64,000 nt of DNA from CAKZYD01 sp039814715 (GCA_039814715.1 JBCCAR010000017.1:12526-76525), one strand, 5' to 3'; shown: positions 26,192 through 34,479, counted from the stretch's first letter. The notes: generated by a model from the letters alone, not told the origin. Translations and numbers: made by a program.

Positions 26192-27487
26192 ATGGGGAAC
26201 GTTGTTGTCGTGGGCTCGCAATGGGGCGATGAAGGCAAAGGCAAAATCGTCGATTGGCTGTCTGAGCGCGCTGACGTCGTTGTGCGGTTTCAAGGCGGCC
26301 ATAACGCTGGCCACACGCTTGTTGTTGACGGGACTGTGTATAAACTTTCGCTATTGCCGTCCGGCATCGTGCGCCCTGGCAAGCGGTCCTACATTGGCAA
26401 CGGCGTGGTTGTTGATCCCTGGGCGCTCATAAAAGAAATCGCAAAGCTGGAGGCCCAAGGCATTTCTATCACGCCTGACCGGTTTGCGATTGCAGAGCAG
26501 GCAACACTTATCTTACCTTTTCACCGTGAGCTTGACGCGCTGCGCGAAGATGCGACCGAAGGCCTGAAGATCGGCACGACCAGGCGCGGAATCGGTCCAG
26601 CTTATGAGGATAAAGTGGGCCGCCGGGCGATGCGTATGAGTGACCTGGTGAGCGAAGAGACTATTTCAAACCGCCTCGATGTGATGCTAACGCACCACAA
26701 CGCGCTGCGAAGGGGATTGGGTGCTGCGTTAATCTCCAAGCAAGAGACGCTAGATGCGCTGATGCAGATTGCGCCGCAATTGACGCCGTTCAGGGCGCCG
26801 ATTTGGAAGCTGCTGCGCGATAGTCAGCGCAGCGGCGAGCGCATCTTGTTTGAAGGCGCGCAAGGCACGCTTCTGGATGTGGACATGGGTACCTATCCCT
26901 TCGTCACATCCAGTCAAACGGTGTCCGGTCAAGCCGCTGCTGGCGCGGGTGTGGGCCCTGGCACGCTTGATTATATTCTGGGCATTACAAAAGCTTACAC
27001 CACACGCGTGGGGTCTGGGCCTTTTCCCACCGAACTGCTGGATGACGTTGGCCAACGCTTGGGTGAGCGCGGCCATGAATTTGGAACGGTAACTGGCCGC
27101 GGCCGCCGGTGCGGTTGGTTTGATGCGGTACTGGTGCGCCAAAGCGCGGCGCTGAACGGCCTCTCGGGGATCGCCTTTACAAAACTTGACGTGCTCGATG
27201 GCTTTGAGACCTTGGATATCTGTGTCGGCTATGACATTGGCGGCGTGCGCTATGATTACTTGCCAGGCGGGATGAATGAGCAAGCCAATGTCAGGCCTAT
27301 TTACGAAACGCTGCCAGGATGGAGCGAGAGCACAGAAGGCTGCCGAAGCTTTGCTGAATTGCCAGCTGCAGCCGTGAAATACATCCGCAGGGTCGAGGAG
27401 CTCATCGAATGCCCAATTTCGCTGCTCTCAACATCGCCCGAACGCGATGACACTATTTTGGTACGTGATCCGTTCTCTAACGTTTAA
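26192..27487 (+). CDS. purA: adenylosuccinate synthetase
   Basis: 431 residues, full length. GTP-dependent ligation of aspartate to IMP in AMP synthesis. GSQWGDEGKGK at 8-18 is the GTP/IMP loop; the catalytic His is in FQGGHNAGHT; GTTRRGIGPAYEDK, LFEGAQGTLLD and TGRGRRCGWFD follow, and the C-terminal KLDVLDGF is the guanine-binding part. It starts 24 bp after hisZ. Confidence 0.97.
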   Translation: MGNVVVVGSQWGDEGKGKIVDWLSERADVVVRFQGGHNAGHTLVVDGTVYKLSLLPSGIVRPGKRSYIGNGVVVDPWALIKEIAKLEAQGISITPDRFAIAEQATLILPFHRELDALREDATEGLKIGTTRRGIGPAYEDKVGRRAMRMSDLVSEETISNRLDVMLTHHNALRRGLGAALISKQETLDALMQIAPQLTPFRAPIWKLLRDSQRSGERILFEGAQGTLLDVDMGTYPFVTSSQTVSGQAAAGAGVGPGTLDYILGITKAYTTRVGSGPFPTELLDDVGQRLGERGHEFGTVTGRGRRCGWFDAVLVRQSAALNGLSGIAFTKLDVLDGFETLDICVGYDIGGVRYDYLPGGMNEQANVRPIYETLPGWSESTEGCRSFAELPAAAVKYIRRVEELIECPISLLSTSPERDDTILVRDPFSNV

Positions 27488-27584
27488 GCCAAGCCTTAAC
27501 TTTTCTTTGGCATGATAAAAGTGTTGCAGCGTTCGATATTTGCGCGTTGTGCGTTTTTTTTAGCAAAGCAAGGCATTTGGGCAC

Positions 27585-29573
27585 ATGGGTGCTGTTGCGC
27601 AAAAACAAGAGCCAGACAATGGCCGGACGGCGCCGAGCGGTGCCTACGCTGAGATCTTCGGCGAATCCCTTCCTGAGTTCGACACCGTTGGCGGGTCGGC
27701 CTATGCGCACTTAGAAGACGAGAAGTTCTATATTCTTGTTCAAGACCGTAATGTCCCATTCCGCAAAACGATCATTGATGGCTACAATCGCATTAAAGCG
27801 TCCAGCCTGTCTGACCTTCGCGATACCAAAATCCTTAATACGCCCCAAGGGCCGGCAGCTTGCTACATAATGCAGCGCCCTAAAGGCGGGAAAGTCTTCA
27901 ACGGTCGCCCGCTTGGGGATCGCTTGCTGAGAAGCGTTTTGCTTCCGAGCATTTTGTCGACGTTTAAATCGCTGCACGATGAAGGCTTGTCGTACCGGTT
28001 TTTATCGCCTGACCGCATCTATTACGAAACAGATCAGCAGGACGAAATCATGCTGCTGGAGAGTTTCTCAGTGCCGCCTGGCCTGCAAATGCCATTCAGT
28101 TATGAAAGCATTGCGCACGGGATGGTCGAGCCGGCTGCACGCGGGGAAGGTACTGAGAGTGACGATTATTACGCGCTGGGTGTGTTGATCACACATTTGC
28201 TGACCGGGCGCGATCCAATCGGTGCGCGCAGTGAGCAATCCTACCAACAAGCGCGAATGACGCAGGGTTCGTTTGCCGCCTGTCTTTCAGGCAATGGCAT
28301 AACCGGCGCGGTCTCAGCCTTATTGCGGGGTTTACTGCAAGATGATGTTGAGCAACGCTGGGGCCACCGCGACGTGATGAATTGGCTCAACGGCGAGCTG
28401 CGGCGGGCGGCGCCAACAAACAATACGTGGTTTATGCCGCAGCCTGTTTCAATGGCTGGGCGAACCATTACGGATCGCCGCGCTTTAGCGGCCGCGCTGC
28501 AAGCCAATCCTGACGCAGCCGATAGTCTCTACAAACGCAAAACCACAATCCAGTGGGTTGCTCAAATAGCGCCAGGCTCTGAAGCGCATCAGGCGCTCGC
28601 AAATCTGATGGACTTTGGCAATACAACCAAGCGTGTTGATACAACCGTCAACGGCCAAGATGCTGTTCTGTCTCGCTTTTGCAGTCTGCTAGACCCGCAA
28701 GGTCCGGTTCGCTTTCGCAGTTTGTGTTTGATGCCGGACGGTGTAGGCCCATTTTTCGCCGCTAACTATCTGCAAGGCAATAAAGAACAATTGGCCGATC
28801 TTAAAACACTGATGTCGGGCAATATCTGGCACGGTCTGATGGAGATCAGAGCCTTGATGGCTGGGCCGGAAAGCCAAGTCGATCAAATGAATGCGAAGGT
28901 GAATTGGCTTAAGGATGCTCAACATATCAACGATGGCTTGGAGCGGGCTTTTTATGCGCTTAATGAAGGTCTTCCATGCCGCACGAAAGAGGTTGGAGAT
29001 GCGTTCGTTCTGACGCCGCCCCAGCTGATGCGCGCGATTGACAAACGTTGTTTGCAAACCACAGAAGGTATTAAGCTCGATGACAAAGATTTACTTGCAT
29101 TCTTAGCGGCGCGCTCGCCCAATGTGCGCCGATATATACTGTCTTTGGCAAACATGAAGCCCGATCAAAAAAATGGTATCCTATTAAAGCTGTTTGGAGA
29201 GCTTCACCTGCATTATGGGTCTCCGCGCTTAAAAGGCTTGGCGAAACTGTTTCAAAACCGGTTTCGCAAGCGCATCAATGAACTCCGTAGCAAAACAAGA
29301 CGTGACTTACTCATCAAACGGGTAGGAGAAGTTGTCGAAGAGGGCGACGTCTCGACGCTAGCAAAGCTTGTGAATATTGATCGCTTGATGGCAGCAGATG
29401 AGCGAGGCCTAGCCCAAGCGAGACAAAAAATAAAAAAGCTGGACCGCGCCATGGCGTTTGCGTCGCGCAGTATATCGCCTGCTGACCCAACGGCGATTGC
29501 AAAAGCAGCGCAGATAAGCTGCTATTTAGGCGGCTTTGTCGTTATTGGCTCTTTGATGTTCAGGTTTTTGTAA
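27585..29573 (+). CDS. tail-anchored pseudokinase
   Basis: 662 residues. Residues about 115-215 follow the C-lobe of Ser/Thr protein kinases: SLHDEGLSYRFLSPDRIYY stands where HRDLKPxNI is expected, and EPAARGEGTESDDYYALGV / LLTGRDP corresponds to the APE-to-helix-F region. Key residues are gone: the catalytic Asp of HRD is Phe139, the following Asn is Arg, DFG is replaced by LES, and no glycine loop is visible. Residues 270-600 are helical and unrecognised; a single hydrophobic helix at about 642-662 ends the protein, so it should be tail-anchored with the kinase fold in the cytoplasm. Its TAA overlaps the ATG of the next gene. Confidence 0.7.
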   Translation: MGAVAQKQEPDNGRTAPSGAYAEIFGESLPEFDTVGGSAYAHLEDEKFYILVQDRNVPFRKTIIDGYNRIKASSLSDLRDTKILNTPQGPAACYIMQRPKGGKVFNGRPLGDRLLRSVLLPSILSTFKSLHDEGLSYRFLSPDRIYYETDQQDEIMLLESFSVPPGLQMPFSYESIAHGMVEPAARGEGTESDDYYALGVLITHLLTGRDPIGARSEQSYQQARMTQGSFAACLSGNGITGAVSALLRGLLQDDVEQRWGHRDVMNWLNGELRRAAPTNNTWFMPQPVSMAGRTITDRRALAAALQANPDAADSLYKRKTTIQWVAQIAPGSEAHQALANLMDFGNTTKRVDTTVNGQDAVLSRFCSLLDPQGPVRFRSLCLMPDGVGPFFAANYLQGNKEQLADLKTLMSGNIWHGLMEIRALMAGPESQVDQMNAKVNWLKDAQHINDGLERAFYALNEGLPCRTKEVGDAFVLTPPQLMRAIDKRCLQTTEGIKLDDKDLLAFLAARSPNVRRYILSLANMKPDQKNGILLKLFGELHLHYGSPRLKGLAKLFQNRFRKRINELRSKTRRDLLIKRVGEVVEEGDVSTLAKLVNIDRLMAADERGLAQARQKIKKLDRAMAFASRSISPADPTAIAKAAQISCYLGGFVVIGSLMFRFL

Positions 29574-30019
29574 TGGCGCGCAAACAAAGCGGTGGAATGT
29601 CTTCAGGAGGCGCGAGCTGGATTTGGTATGTCTTGCTCATATCCATGGGTTTAGCGGTTAGTCCAGGCGCTTGCATGGTTTTCGCAGCCGGTATGGCGCC
29701 AACTATGGTAGCGACGATCGGTTTATCAGGCCCAAGCGCAGGCCAGCGCCTTTTAACGATGGCCTGCTTTAACTTGGCCGGGGTCATCCCCTTTGTTTTC
29801 AATGTCTTCAACGGAGACGATAGCGCTGGAACAGTTTTGGTTGATGTATTCAGCTGGGGTGTGATGCTGGGGGCCGCTGGCTGCGGCGCTATGGTCAACT
29901 ATGTTGGCCCAATCATCGCTGCGCAGGTGCTCACGAATATGTCGATGTCAGACCGTGAAAATATCGACAAGATACGTAAAAAACTAATTGCTGAGTGGGG
30001 CGACGCTATTACCAAATAG
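29573..30019 (+). CDS. small membrane protein coupled to the pseudokinase
   Basis: 148 residues with three or four hydrophobic segments (about 16-33, 36-50, 60-80 and 94-122) and a charged C-terminal helix (SDRENIDKIRKKLIAEWGDA). The ATG shares its first base with the pseudokinase stop (TAATG), so the two are translated together and probably work together at the inner membrane. No family is recognised; the GAGCMVFAAGMAPTMVA-type glycine/alanine-rich helices suggest tight packing. It ends 26 bp before the convergent rpoH stop. Confidence 0.7.
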   Translation: MARKQSGGMSSGGASWIWYVLLISMGLAVSPGACMVFAAGMAPTMVATIGLSGPSAGQRLLTMACFNLAGVIPFVFNVFNGDDSAGTVLVDVFSWGVMLGAAGCGAMVNYVGPIIAAQVLTNMSMSDRENIDKIRKKLIAEWGDAITK

Positions 30020-30045
30020 TGCAGCAGGCCGCCCCAATCATATGA

Positions 30046-30942
30046 TTATTCTGCGTCGGCTGTTTCCAGTAGTAGACGTTTGCTCTTCGCATTTTCAAGC
30101 ATCGCCTTTTGCACTTTCTCAAAAGCGCGCACTTCAATCTGGCGAATACGCTCGCGGCTGACGTCATAGACCTGTGACAGGTCTTCTAACGTCGAAGGAT
30201 CATCCGACAATCGCCGTTCTTCAAAGATATGGCGTTCCCGGTCGTTGAGCACGTCCATCGCTTGACGCAGCATTTGCTGGCGAACATCGAGCTCTTGTGC
30301 TTCTGCAACGATCTCGTCTTGGCCGGGCCCGTCATCGGTCAGCCAGTCTTGCCACTCGCCTTCGCCGTCCATTCTCAGCGGCGCATTCAAGCTCGAATCT
30401 GGACCGGTCATCCGGCGGTTCATCGAGATCACGTCGTCCTCACTTACCGACAATCGTGTCGCGATCTCAGTCACATTCTCTGGATGCAGATCGCCTTCTT
30501 CGATAGCTTGTAATTTGCCCTTGAGCTTTCGCAAGTTGAAGAAGAGCTTCTTCTGCGCTGACGTCGTGCCGATTTTCACCAACGACCAACTGCGCAAGAT
30601 GTATTCTTGGATTGACGCTCTAATCCACCACATGGCGTATGTTGCCAGGCGAAACCCTTTGTCAGCATCAAAGCGTTTGACCGCTTGCATCATGCCAACA
30701 TTGCCTTCCGATACAAGTTCGGACACGGGGAGGCCGTAGCCGCGGTAGCCCATAGCAATTTTTGCCACGAGGCGCAGATGGCTTGTCACCAGCTTATGCG
30801 CCGCGTCGCGGTCATCATAATCCTCATACCGCTTTGCCAGCATATATTCCTCGTCTGGCGTCAGCATGGGGAATTTTCGCACCTCAGCCAAATAACGGCT
30901 CAGGCCTGCATCTGAGGACAGCGTTGGTATCGATGATGCCAT
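30046..30942 (-). CDS. rpoH: RNA polymerase sigma-32 factor RpoH
   Basis: 298 residues. Region 2 (HLRLVAKIAMGYRGYGLPVSELVSEGNVGMM...FRLATYAMWWIRA) and region 4 (LNDRERHIFEERRL, VSRERIRQIEVRAFEKVQ) of a sigma-70-type factor; the RpoH box QKKLFFNLR at 130-138 identifies the heat-shock sigma. AGGAGA precedes the ATG; TATAAAG lies in the short gap to rluD on the minus strand and could be a -10 element. Convergent with the pseudokinase pair. Confidence 0.95.
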   Translation of the reverse strand: MASSIPTLSSDAGLSRYLAEVRKFPMLTPDEEYMLAKRYEDYDDRDAAHKLVTSHLRLVAKIAMGYRGYGLPVSELVSEGNVGMMQAVKRFDADKGFRLATYAMWWIRASIQEYILRSWSLVKIGTTSAQKKLFFNLRKLKGKLQAIEEGDLHPENVTEIATRLSVSEDDVISMNRRMTGPDSSLNAPLRMDGEGEWQDWLTDDGPGQDEIVAEAQELDVRQQMLRQAMDVLNDRERHIFEERRLSDDPSTLEDLSQVYDVSRERIRQIEVRAFEKVQKAMLENAKSKRLLLETADAE

Positions 30943-31008
30943 TGCGTTCTAATCTCCTATTATTCGAAACCATTCTACACTCTTTATACGCATGAAACAG
31001 CAGATGGT

Positions 31009-31974
31009 TTACGAATGCATTGTTTCCATTGCGGAAACAAGGCCTCCAATATCAGCTGGGTATTCAGCCTCAAATGTCAATAGCTTGCCTGTATCCGGGT
31101 GTATGAAGCCCAATTTGGCAGCATGGAGCGCGTGCCGGGGAAAACTATTGATTGGGCTAAAGCGCGATTGTCTACCCTTTGAATAGGTTTTATCTCCAAC
31201 CAATGGATGCCCCAGCGCTGTTAGGTGCACTCTGATTTGATGGGTGCGCCCGGTTTCCAGCTGGCATTCGACCACGCTCGCTACTGCGTCCTGCGCATTA
31301 GGGTGGGCTGCGCGCACTTTATAATGCGTGACCGCATGTTTGCCGCCACGTGTTTCTTGGCGAATGGTCATGATCGTCCGATGCTGTGGGTGCCGACCGA
31401 TCGGCTTATCGATAGAGCCAACGAGCGGCATTGGGCAGCCGAAGACAACGGCTTGATAAACACGCTCAATACTGTGGTCGGCAAACTGTACGACAAGGCC
31501 GTCATAGGCTTTTTGGCTTTTGGCCACGACGAGCAGCCCTGAGGTGTCTTTATCAATCCGGTGAACGATGCCGGGACGTTCTACGCCGCCAATGCCGGTT
31601 AAACTTTCCCCGCAATGCGCTAAAAGGCCATTGACGAGCGTGCCGCTACGCACGCCAGCACCTGGGTGGACGACGAGGCCAGCGGGCTTGTTGAGCACCA
31701 GCAAATGCGCATCTTCAAACACGATGTCCAGCGCCATAGGTTCTGGCTTAAGGTACCAGGCCTTCGTCGGCGCTGCAGAAATATGCAGCGTTTGCCCCTG
31801 CGCTGCCTTATGGGTTTGAGTTGTAACGCGCTTGCCATCTAAGATGACATGTCCTTCTGCTATAAGTTTTTGCGCGCGCACACGTGATAGATCAGGCACA
31901 GCAGCGCTCACGGCTTTATCCAAACGGCCAGAGAGCGGGCAGGGCCCATCAAATAGAGTTTCAAGAGTGTCCAT
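31009..31974 (-). CDS. rluD: 23S rRNA pseudouridine synthase RluD family
   Basis: 321 residues. S4 RNA-binding domain (RLDKAVSAAVPDLSRVRAQKLI) then the RluA-type catalytic domain with HRIDKDTSGLLVV (catalytic Asp143) and GRTHQIRVHLTALGHPLVGD. RluD modifies U1911/1915/1917 of helix 69. Its start codon overlaps that of the divergent JAMM gene at CATG 31972-31975. 66 bp upstream of rpoH, a frequent rluD-rpoH pairing in this class; both are on the minus strand. Confidence 0.93.
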   Translation of the reverse strand: MDTLETLFDGPCPLSGRLDKAVSAAVPDLSRVRAQKLIAEGHVILDGKRVTTQTHKAAQGQTLHISAAPTKAWYLKPEPMALDIVFEDAHLLVLNKPAGLVVHPGAGVRSGTLVNGLLAHCGESLTGIGGVERPGIVHRIDKDTSGLLVVAKSQKAYDGLVVQFADHSIERVYQAVVFGCPMPLVGSIDKPIGRHPQHRTIMTIRQETRGGKHAVTHYKVRAAHPNAQDAVASVVECQLETGRTHQIRVHLTALGHPLVGDKTYSKGRQSRFSPINSFPRHALHAAKLGFIHPDTGKLLTFEAEYPADIGGLVSAMETMHS

Positions 31975-32443
31975 GAAGCAGCAACATATACACAGCCCGG
32001 CGTCGTTCCCATCGCAAATCGTGCTACCGGCGTGTTTGGGAGATGATATTCGTGCGCACTGCAGTCGCTGTTATCCTCATGAAGCCTGCGGCCTAGTACT
32101 TGGGCTGCGCAGCGATGATCATCTAAGGGCATGCGCCCTGGTTCACTGCGATAACGCTGCGACAGCTGATAAAGAAACCCGCTTTGAAATTGCGCCGTCT
32201 GCGTTGTTTGCCGCGCATCGTAAAGCCCGCGCACAGGGGCTGCATGTTCTAGGCCATTATCACTCTCACCCCAATGGCACAGCACAGCCATCTCAAATCG
32301 ATGCAGCTTCGATTGCGGATGTTGGCGCTGTTTGGATCATCATATCTGTTCAACAGGGCGCAGTTGGAGATATGGCTGCATTTTACCCTCAGGCTGATGG
32401 AGACGGGTTCAAACCCCTTGCGCTCCTTGAGCAGCATCCATAG
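31973..32443 (+). CDS. JAMM/MPN-family metallopeptidase-like protein
   Basis: 156 residues from the ATG at 31973; longer in-frame starts lie inside rluD on the other strand. The full JAMM zinc motif is present: Glu37 in HEACGLVLG, then HSHP with His97 and His99, Ser107 and Asp110 (H-x-H-x7-S-x2-D). Bacterial stand-alone JAMM proteins (M67 group) act as isopeptidases or in sulfur-carrier processing, cleaving after diglycine. No ubiquitin-like or E1-like partner is adjacent; the nearest diglycine protein in the window is MoaD at 44.3 kb. Function open. Confidence 0.85.
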   Translation: MKQQHIHSPASFPSQIVLPACLGDDIRAHCSRCYPHEACGLVLGLRSDDHLRACALVHCDNAATADKETRFEIAPSALFAAHRKARAQGLHVLGHYHSHPNGTAQPSQIDAASIADVGAVWIIISVQQGAVGDMAAFYPQADGDGFKPLALLEQHP

Positions 32444-32479
32444 CTAAGGCGTTGAAAAAACGGATGTGAGGACAACGCT

Positions 32480-32707
32480 GTGGCGCAAGGGACAGTCAAA
32501 TGGTTCAACAATGAAAAAGGCTATGGCTTCATTACGCCTGACCAAGGTGCGCGCGATGTGTTCGTCCACATAAGTGCGATACGCGCTTCTGGGTTAGAAG
32601 CCATTACAGAAGGCGAACGATTTGAATTTGAATTGACGCAGAACCAAGACGGCAAAACCAAAGCGACCGGCCTGCGCCAAATTGAGGGTGAAGAACCGGC
32701 CTCTTAG
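32480..32707 (+). CDS. cold-shock domain protein
   Basis: 75 residues with one cold-shock domain: GTVKWFNNEKGYGFI (RNP1) and DVFVHIS (RNP2). Single-stranded nucleic-acid-binding protein of the CspA family acting as an RNA chaperone. GTG start at 32480 with GAGG 8 bp before it. It lies 36 bp after the JAMM gene and its stop touches the left flank of the IS481 insertion; before insertion its stop overlapped that of the convergent DUF3833 gene. Confidence 0.95.
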   Translation: MAQGTVKWFNNEKGYGFITPDQGARDVFVHISAIRASGLEAITEGERFEFELTQNQDGKTKATGLRQIEGEEPAS

Positions 32708-32708
32708 G

Positions 32709-32715
32709 GCTTAAC
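32709..32715. repeat. left target-site duplication of the IS481 element
   Basis: GCTTAAC directly outside the left inverted repeat, identical to 33954-33960 on the right. Seven bases is within the range seen for the IS481 family. Confidence 0.85.
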
Positions 32716-32740
32716 TGTAGAAGTTCAGACTTGATCTGAC
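32716..32740 (+). repeat. left terminal inverted repeat of the IS481 element
   Basis: Begins TGTAGAAG and ends in GATCTGAC; aligned without gaps to the complement of 33929-33953 with 19 of 25 positions equal. TGT ends are typical of the IS481 family. Confidence 0.85.
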
Positions 32741-32773
32741 GGTTAGCCGTTTTGTTGGCGGCGATCTGTCAGG

Positions 32774-33817
32774 TCAGATTTGATCTACGTCCTTTTCCTT
32801 CCAGATATGTTTGCCCTCAATCATAGTTTCGAGGGGCGTTTTTCCGCAACACATTTTGCCCTGATGGGTGCGCTGCGTGTTGTAATGCTGCATCCATTGA
32901 TCCAGATCGGCCTGCAGTTGGTCGAGGCTTTCATACAGGTTTTTCCTGAATGCGATCTGGTAGAACTCTTGCAGGATGGTCTTGTGGAAACGCTCACAGA
33001 TGCCGTTGGTCTGCGGGTGTTTGACCTTGGTTTTGGTGTGGTCGATGTCGTTGATAGCCAGGAAGAGCTGATAGTCGTGCTTGTCTGGCCTGCCGCAATA
33101 TTCGGTGCCGCGGTCCGTCATGATGCGCAGGACCGGTAGGTCATGCTCCTCATGGAAGGGCAGCACCTGATCATTCAGCAGGTCCGCAGCGGTGATCGGC
33201 GTTTTGGTGGTGTAGAGCTTGGCGTGGGCAACCTTGCAATAGGTGTCGATATAGGTCTGTTGATAGACGCGCCCGACGCCCTTCATGGTGCCGACATAGA
33301 AGGTGTCCTGTGATCCCAGATAACCAGGATGGGCAGTGTCGATTTCGCCGCAGGCTTCATCGTCATGCTTTTTCTTTTCAAGCGCCTGGACCTGCGCCTC
33401 GGTGAGGATGAGGCTATTGTCATTGGCCACCTTGGCTTCCAGAGCCTTCAGCCGGCTTTTGAAGTTGGCCAGATCGTGACGTAGCCAGATGGAACGCACA
33501 CCCGATGGTGAAACAAATACGCCGCGCTTGCGCAGCTCATTGGAGGTGCGCGCCTGGCCATAGGCGGGATAGTCCAGAGCGGAAGCAATGACCGCCTGCT
33601 CGGTGGCGTCATCAACCCGGTTGGCCATATTCGGCTTGCGGCGGGTGCGCTCCAGCAAGGCTTCAATCCCGCCGTCCTCGACGGCTGATTTATAGCGGTA
33701 AAATGTATCACGCGAATAGCCCATCACCTGGCAGGCTTTCGACACATTGCCCAGTTCTTCAGCCAGATTGAGCAGTCCGGTTTTGTGTTTGATGATTTTG
33801 TCGGTAGACTTCAACAT
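32774..33817 (-). CDS. IS481-family transposase
   Basis: 347 residues. N-terminal helix-turn-helix (NVSKACQVMGYSRDTFYRYK), a second winged-helix-like region (GVFVSPSGVRSIWLRHDL), then the integrase-like DDE core: first Asp in TYIDTYCK, second in IMTDRGTEY, Glu in NGICERFHKT, with the HPQTNG lead-in. Frame is intact. It catalyses cut/copy movement of the surrounding element. The native host genes on both sides are unrelated to it. Confidence 0.95.
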   Translation of the reverse strand: MLKSTDKIIKHKTGLLNLAEELGNVSKACQVMGYSRDTFYRYKSAVEDGGIEALLERTRRKPNMANRVDDATEQAVIASALDYPAYGQARTSNELRKRGVFVSPSGVRSIWLRHDLANFKSRLKALEAKVANDNSLILTEAQVQALEKKKHDDEACGEIDTAHPGYLGSQDTFYVGTMKGVGRVYQQTYIDTYCKVAHAKLYTTKTPITAADLLNDQVLPFHEEHDLPVLRIMTDRGTEYCGRPDKHDYQLFLAINDIDHTKTKVKHPQTNGICERFHKTILQEFYQIAFRKNLYESLDQLQADLDQWMQHYNTQRTHQGKMCCGKTPLETMIEGKHIWKEKDVDQI

Positions 33818-33891
33818 GTGGTTCTCTTTCGTTTCGTGGGTTGGTTCGCACCCCCATCAAAACGTAAACCCACGCTCTCGTTCAAGAGACG

Positions 33892-33929
33892 CACCGGTCT
33901 GTTTCCCGCGCGCGGAAAACAGACCGGTG
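33892..33929. repeat. 38-bp near-perfect palindrome inside the IS right end
   Basis: Two 19-bp arms beginning CACCGGTCTGTTT and ending AAACAGACCGGTG meet at CGCGCG with one mismatch pair. It lies upstream of the transposase start and ends where the right inverted repeat begins, so it may block read-through transcription entering the IS or bind transposase. Confidence 0.8.
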
Positions 33930-33953
33930 TCAGATTAAATCGAGTCTTCTACA
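33929..33953 (-). repeat. right terminal inverted repeat of the IS481 element
   Basis: Complement begins TGTAGAAG and ends AATCTGAC. Its last bases provide the TAG stop now used by the adjacent DUF3833 gene. Confidence 0.85.
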
Positions 33954-34479
33954 GCTTAACGAAGCTCAGCGTCACGGAGCCAAGATCAAATCCCCAGCGC
34001 GTAATGTAGGCGCGGTTTAGCAAAACGCCGTCTGGCTGCAAGATCATCCAGTCGTCAAATCCAACCTTCCACGTGTCATCGCCGACCTTCAGGTTCATTT
34101 TATACGTCCAATTGAGTGCGTTGCCGGATTGGACACCGACGGCTTCTCCAATGATATCGCCAAACGTGCCGACATAGGTTCCGTCGGTTTTTTTGTTGAT
34201 CCGCCAGATGCGCTGCTCTGTCTCTCCATCATCGTAGACAAAGTCTTCCACCAAGACGAGTGTGTCGCCCTCCATTCGCCCATCAATATCAACCACGAAG
34301 GTGCGGCGGTATTTGCCAAACCGGTCTTCGAAAAGACCGTAAGCCTTGGTCTTGCCGAGGAAGTAGTCTTCCAAAACAAATTCCGGGCTCTTGCCTTGAA
34401 ACTCTTCAATCTTTGCGCCAGCGCAGGCGCTGATACCAAGAGCGAGCAGCGCCAATATGAGCGTCTTAAATGTGGTCAT
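33949..34479 (-). CDS. DUF3833-type lipoprotein, 3' end altered by the IS
   Basis: 176 residues from the ATG at 34479 (AAGGAG 6 bp upstream); an in-frame start 17 codons earlier lacks this. Lipoprotein signal with Cys19 in GISACAG. The body is a lipocalin-like beta-rich domain (KTKAYGLFEDRFGKYRRTF, EGDTLVLVEDFVYDDGE) as in DUF3833, a family of unknown function. The last sense codon and stop (CTG TAG) come partly from the IS481 end; the uninterrupted gene would read CCC TAA at the same positions, so only Pro-to-Leu at the last residue changed. Confidence 0.82.
   Translation of the reverse strand: MTTFKTLILALLALGISACAGAKIEEFQGKSPEFVLEDYFLGKTKAYGLFEDRFGKYRRTFVVDIDGRMEGDTLVLVEDFVYDDGETEQRIWRINKKTDGTYVGTFGDIIGEAVGVQSGNALNWTYKMNLKVGDDTWKVGFDDWMILQPDGVLLNRAYITRWGFDLGSVTLSFVKL
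33954..33960. repeat. right target-site duplication of the IS481 element
   Basis: GCTTAAC directly outside the right inverted repeat, identical to 32709-32715. Confidence 0.85.

Larger units (their letters stand above)
32716..33953 (-). mobile_element. IS481-family insertion sequence, complete
   Basis: 1238 bp with terminal inverted repeats starting TGTAGAAG at both ends (25 bp, 19 matching), an intact 347-residue transposase, and a perfect 7-bp target duplication GCTTAAC. Intact repeats, frame and duplication indicate a recent, possibly active insertion. A 38-bp near-palindrome lies between the transposase start and the right end. A subterminal repeat of the left-end text (CAGATTTGATCT near 32775) is also present. 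Confidence 0.92.

Noticed and set aside
26750..27283. 177-residue minus-strand frame inside purA
   Set aside because: Antisense to a highly conserved enzyme, no independent support.
32402..32415. GGGTTCAAACCCC resembling a tRNA T-arm
   Set aside because: Lies inside the JAMM coding region; no acceptor, D-arm or anticodon stem around it.
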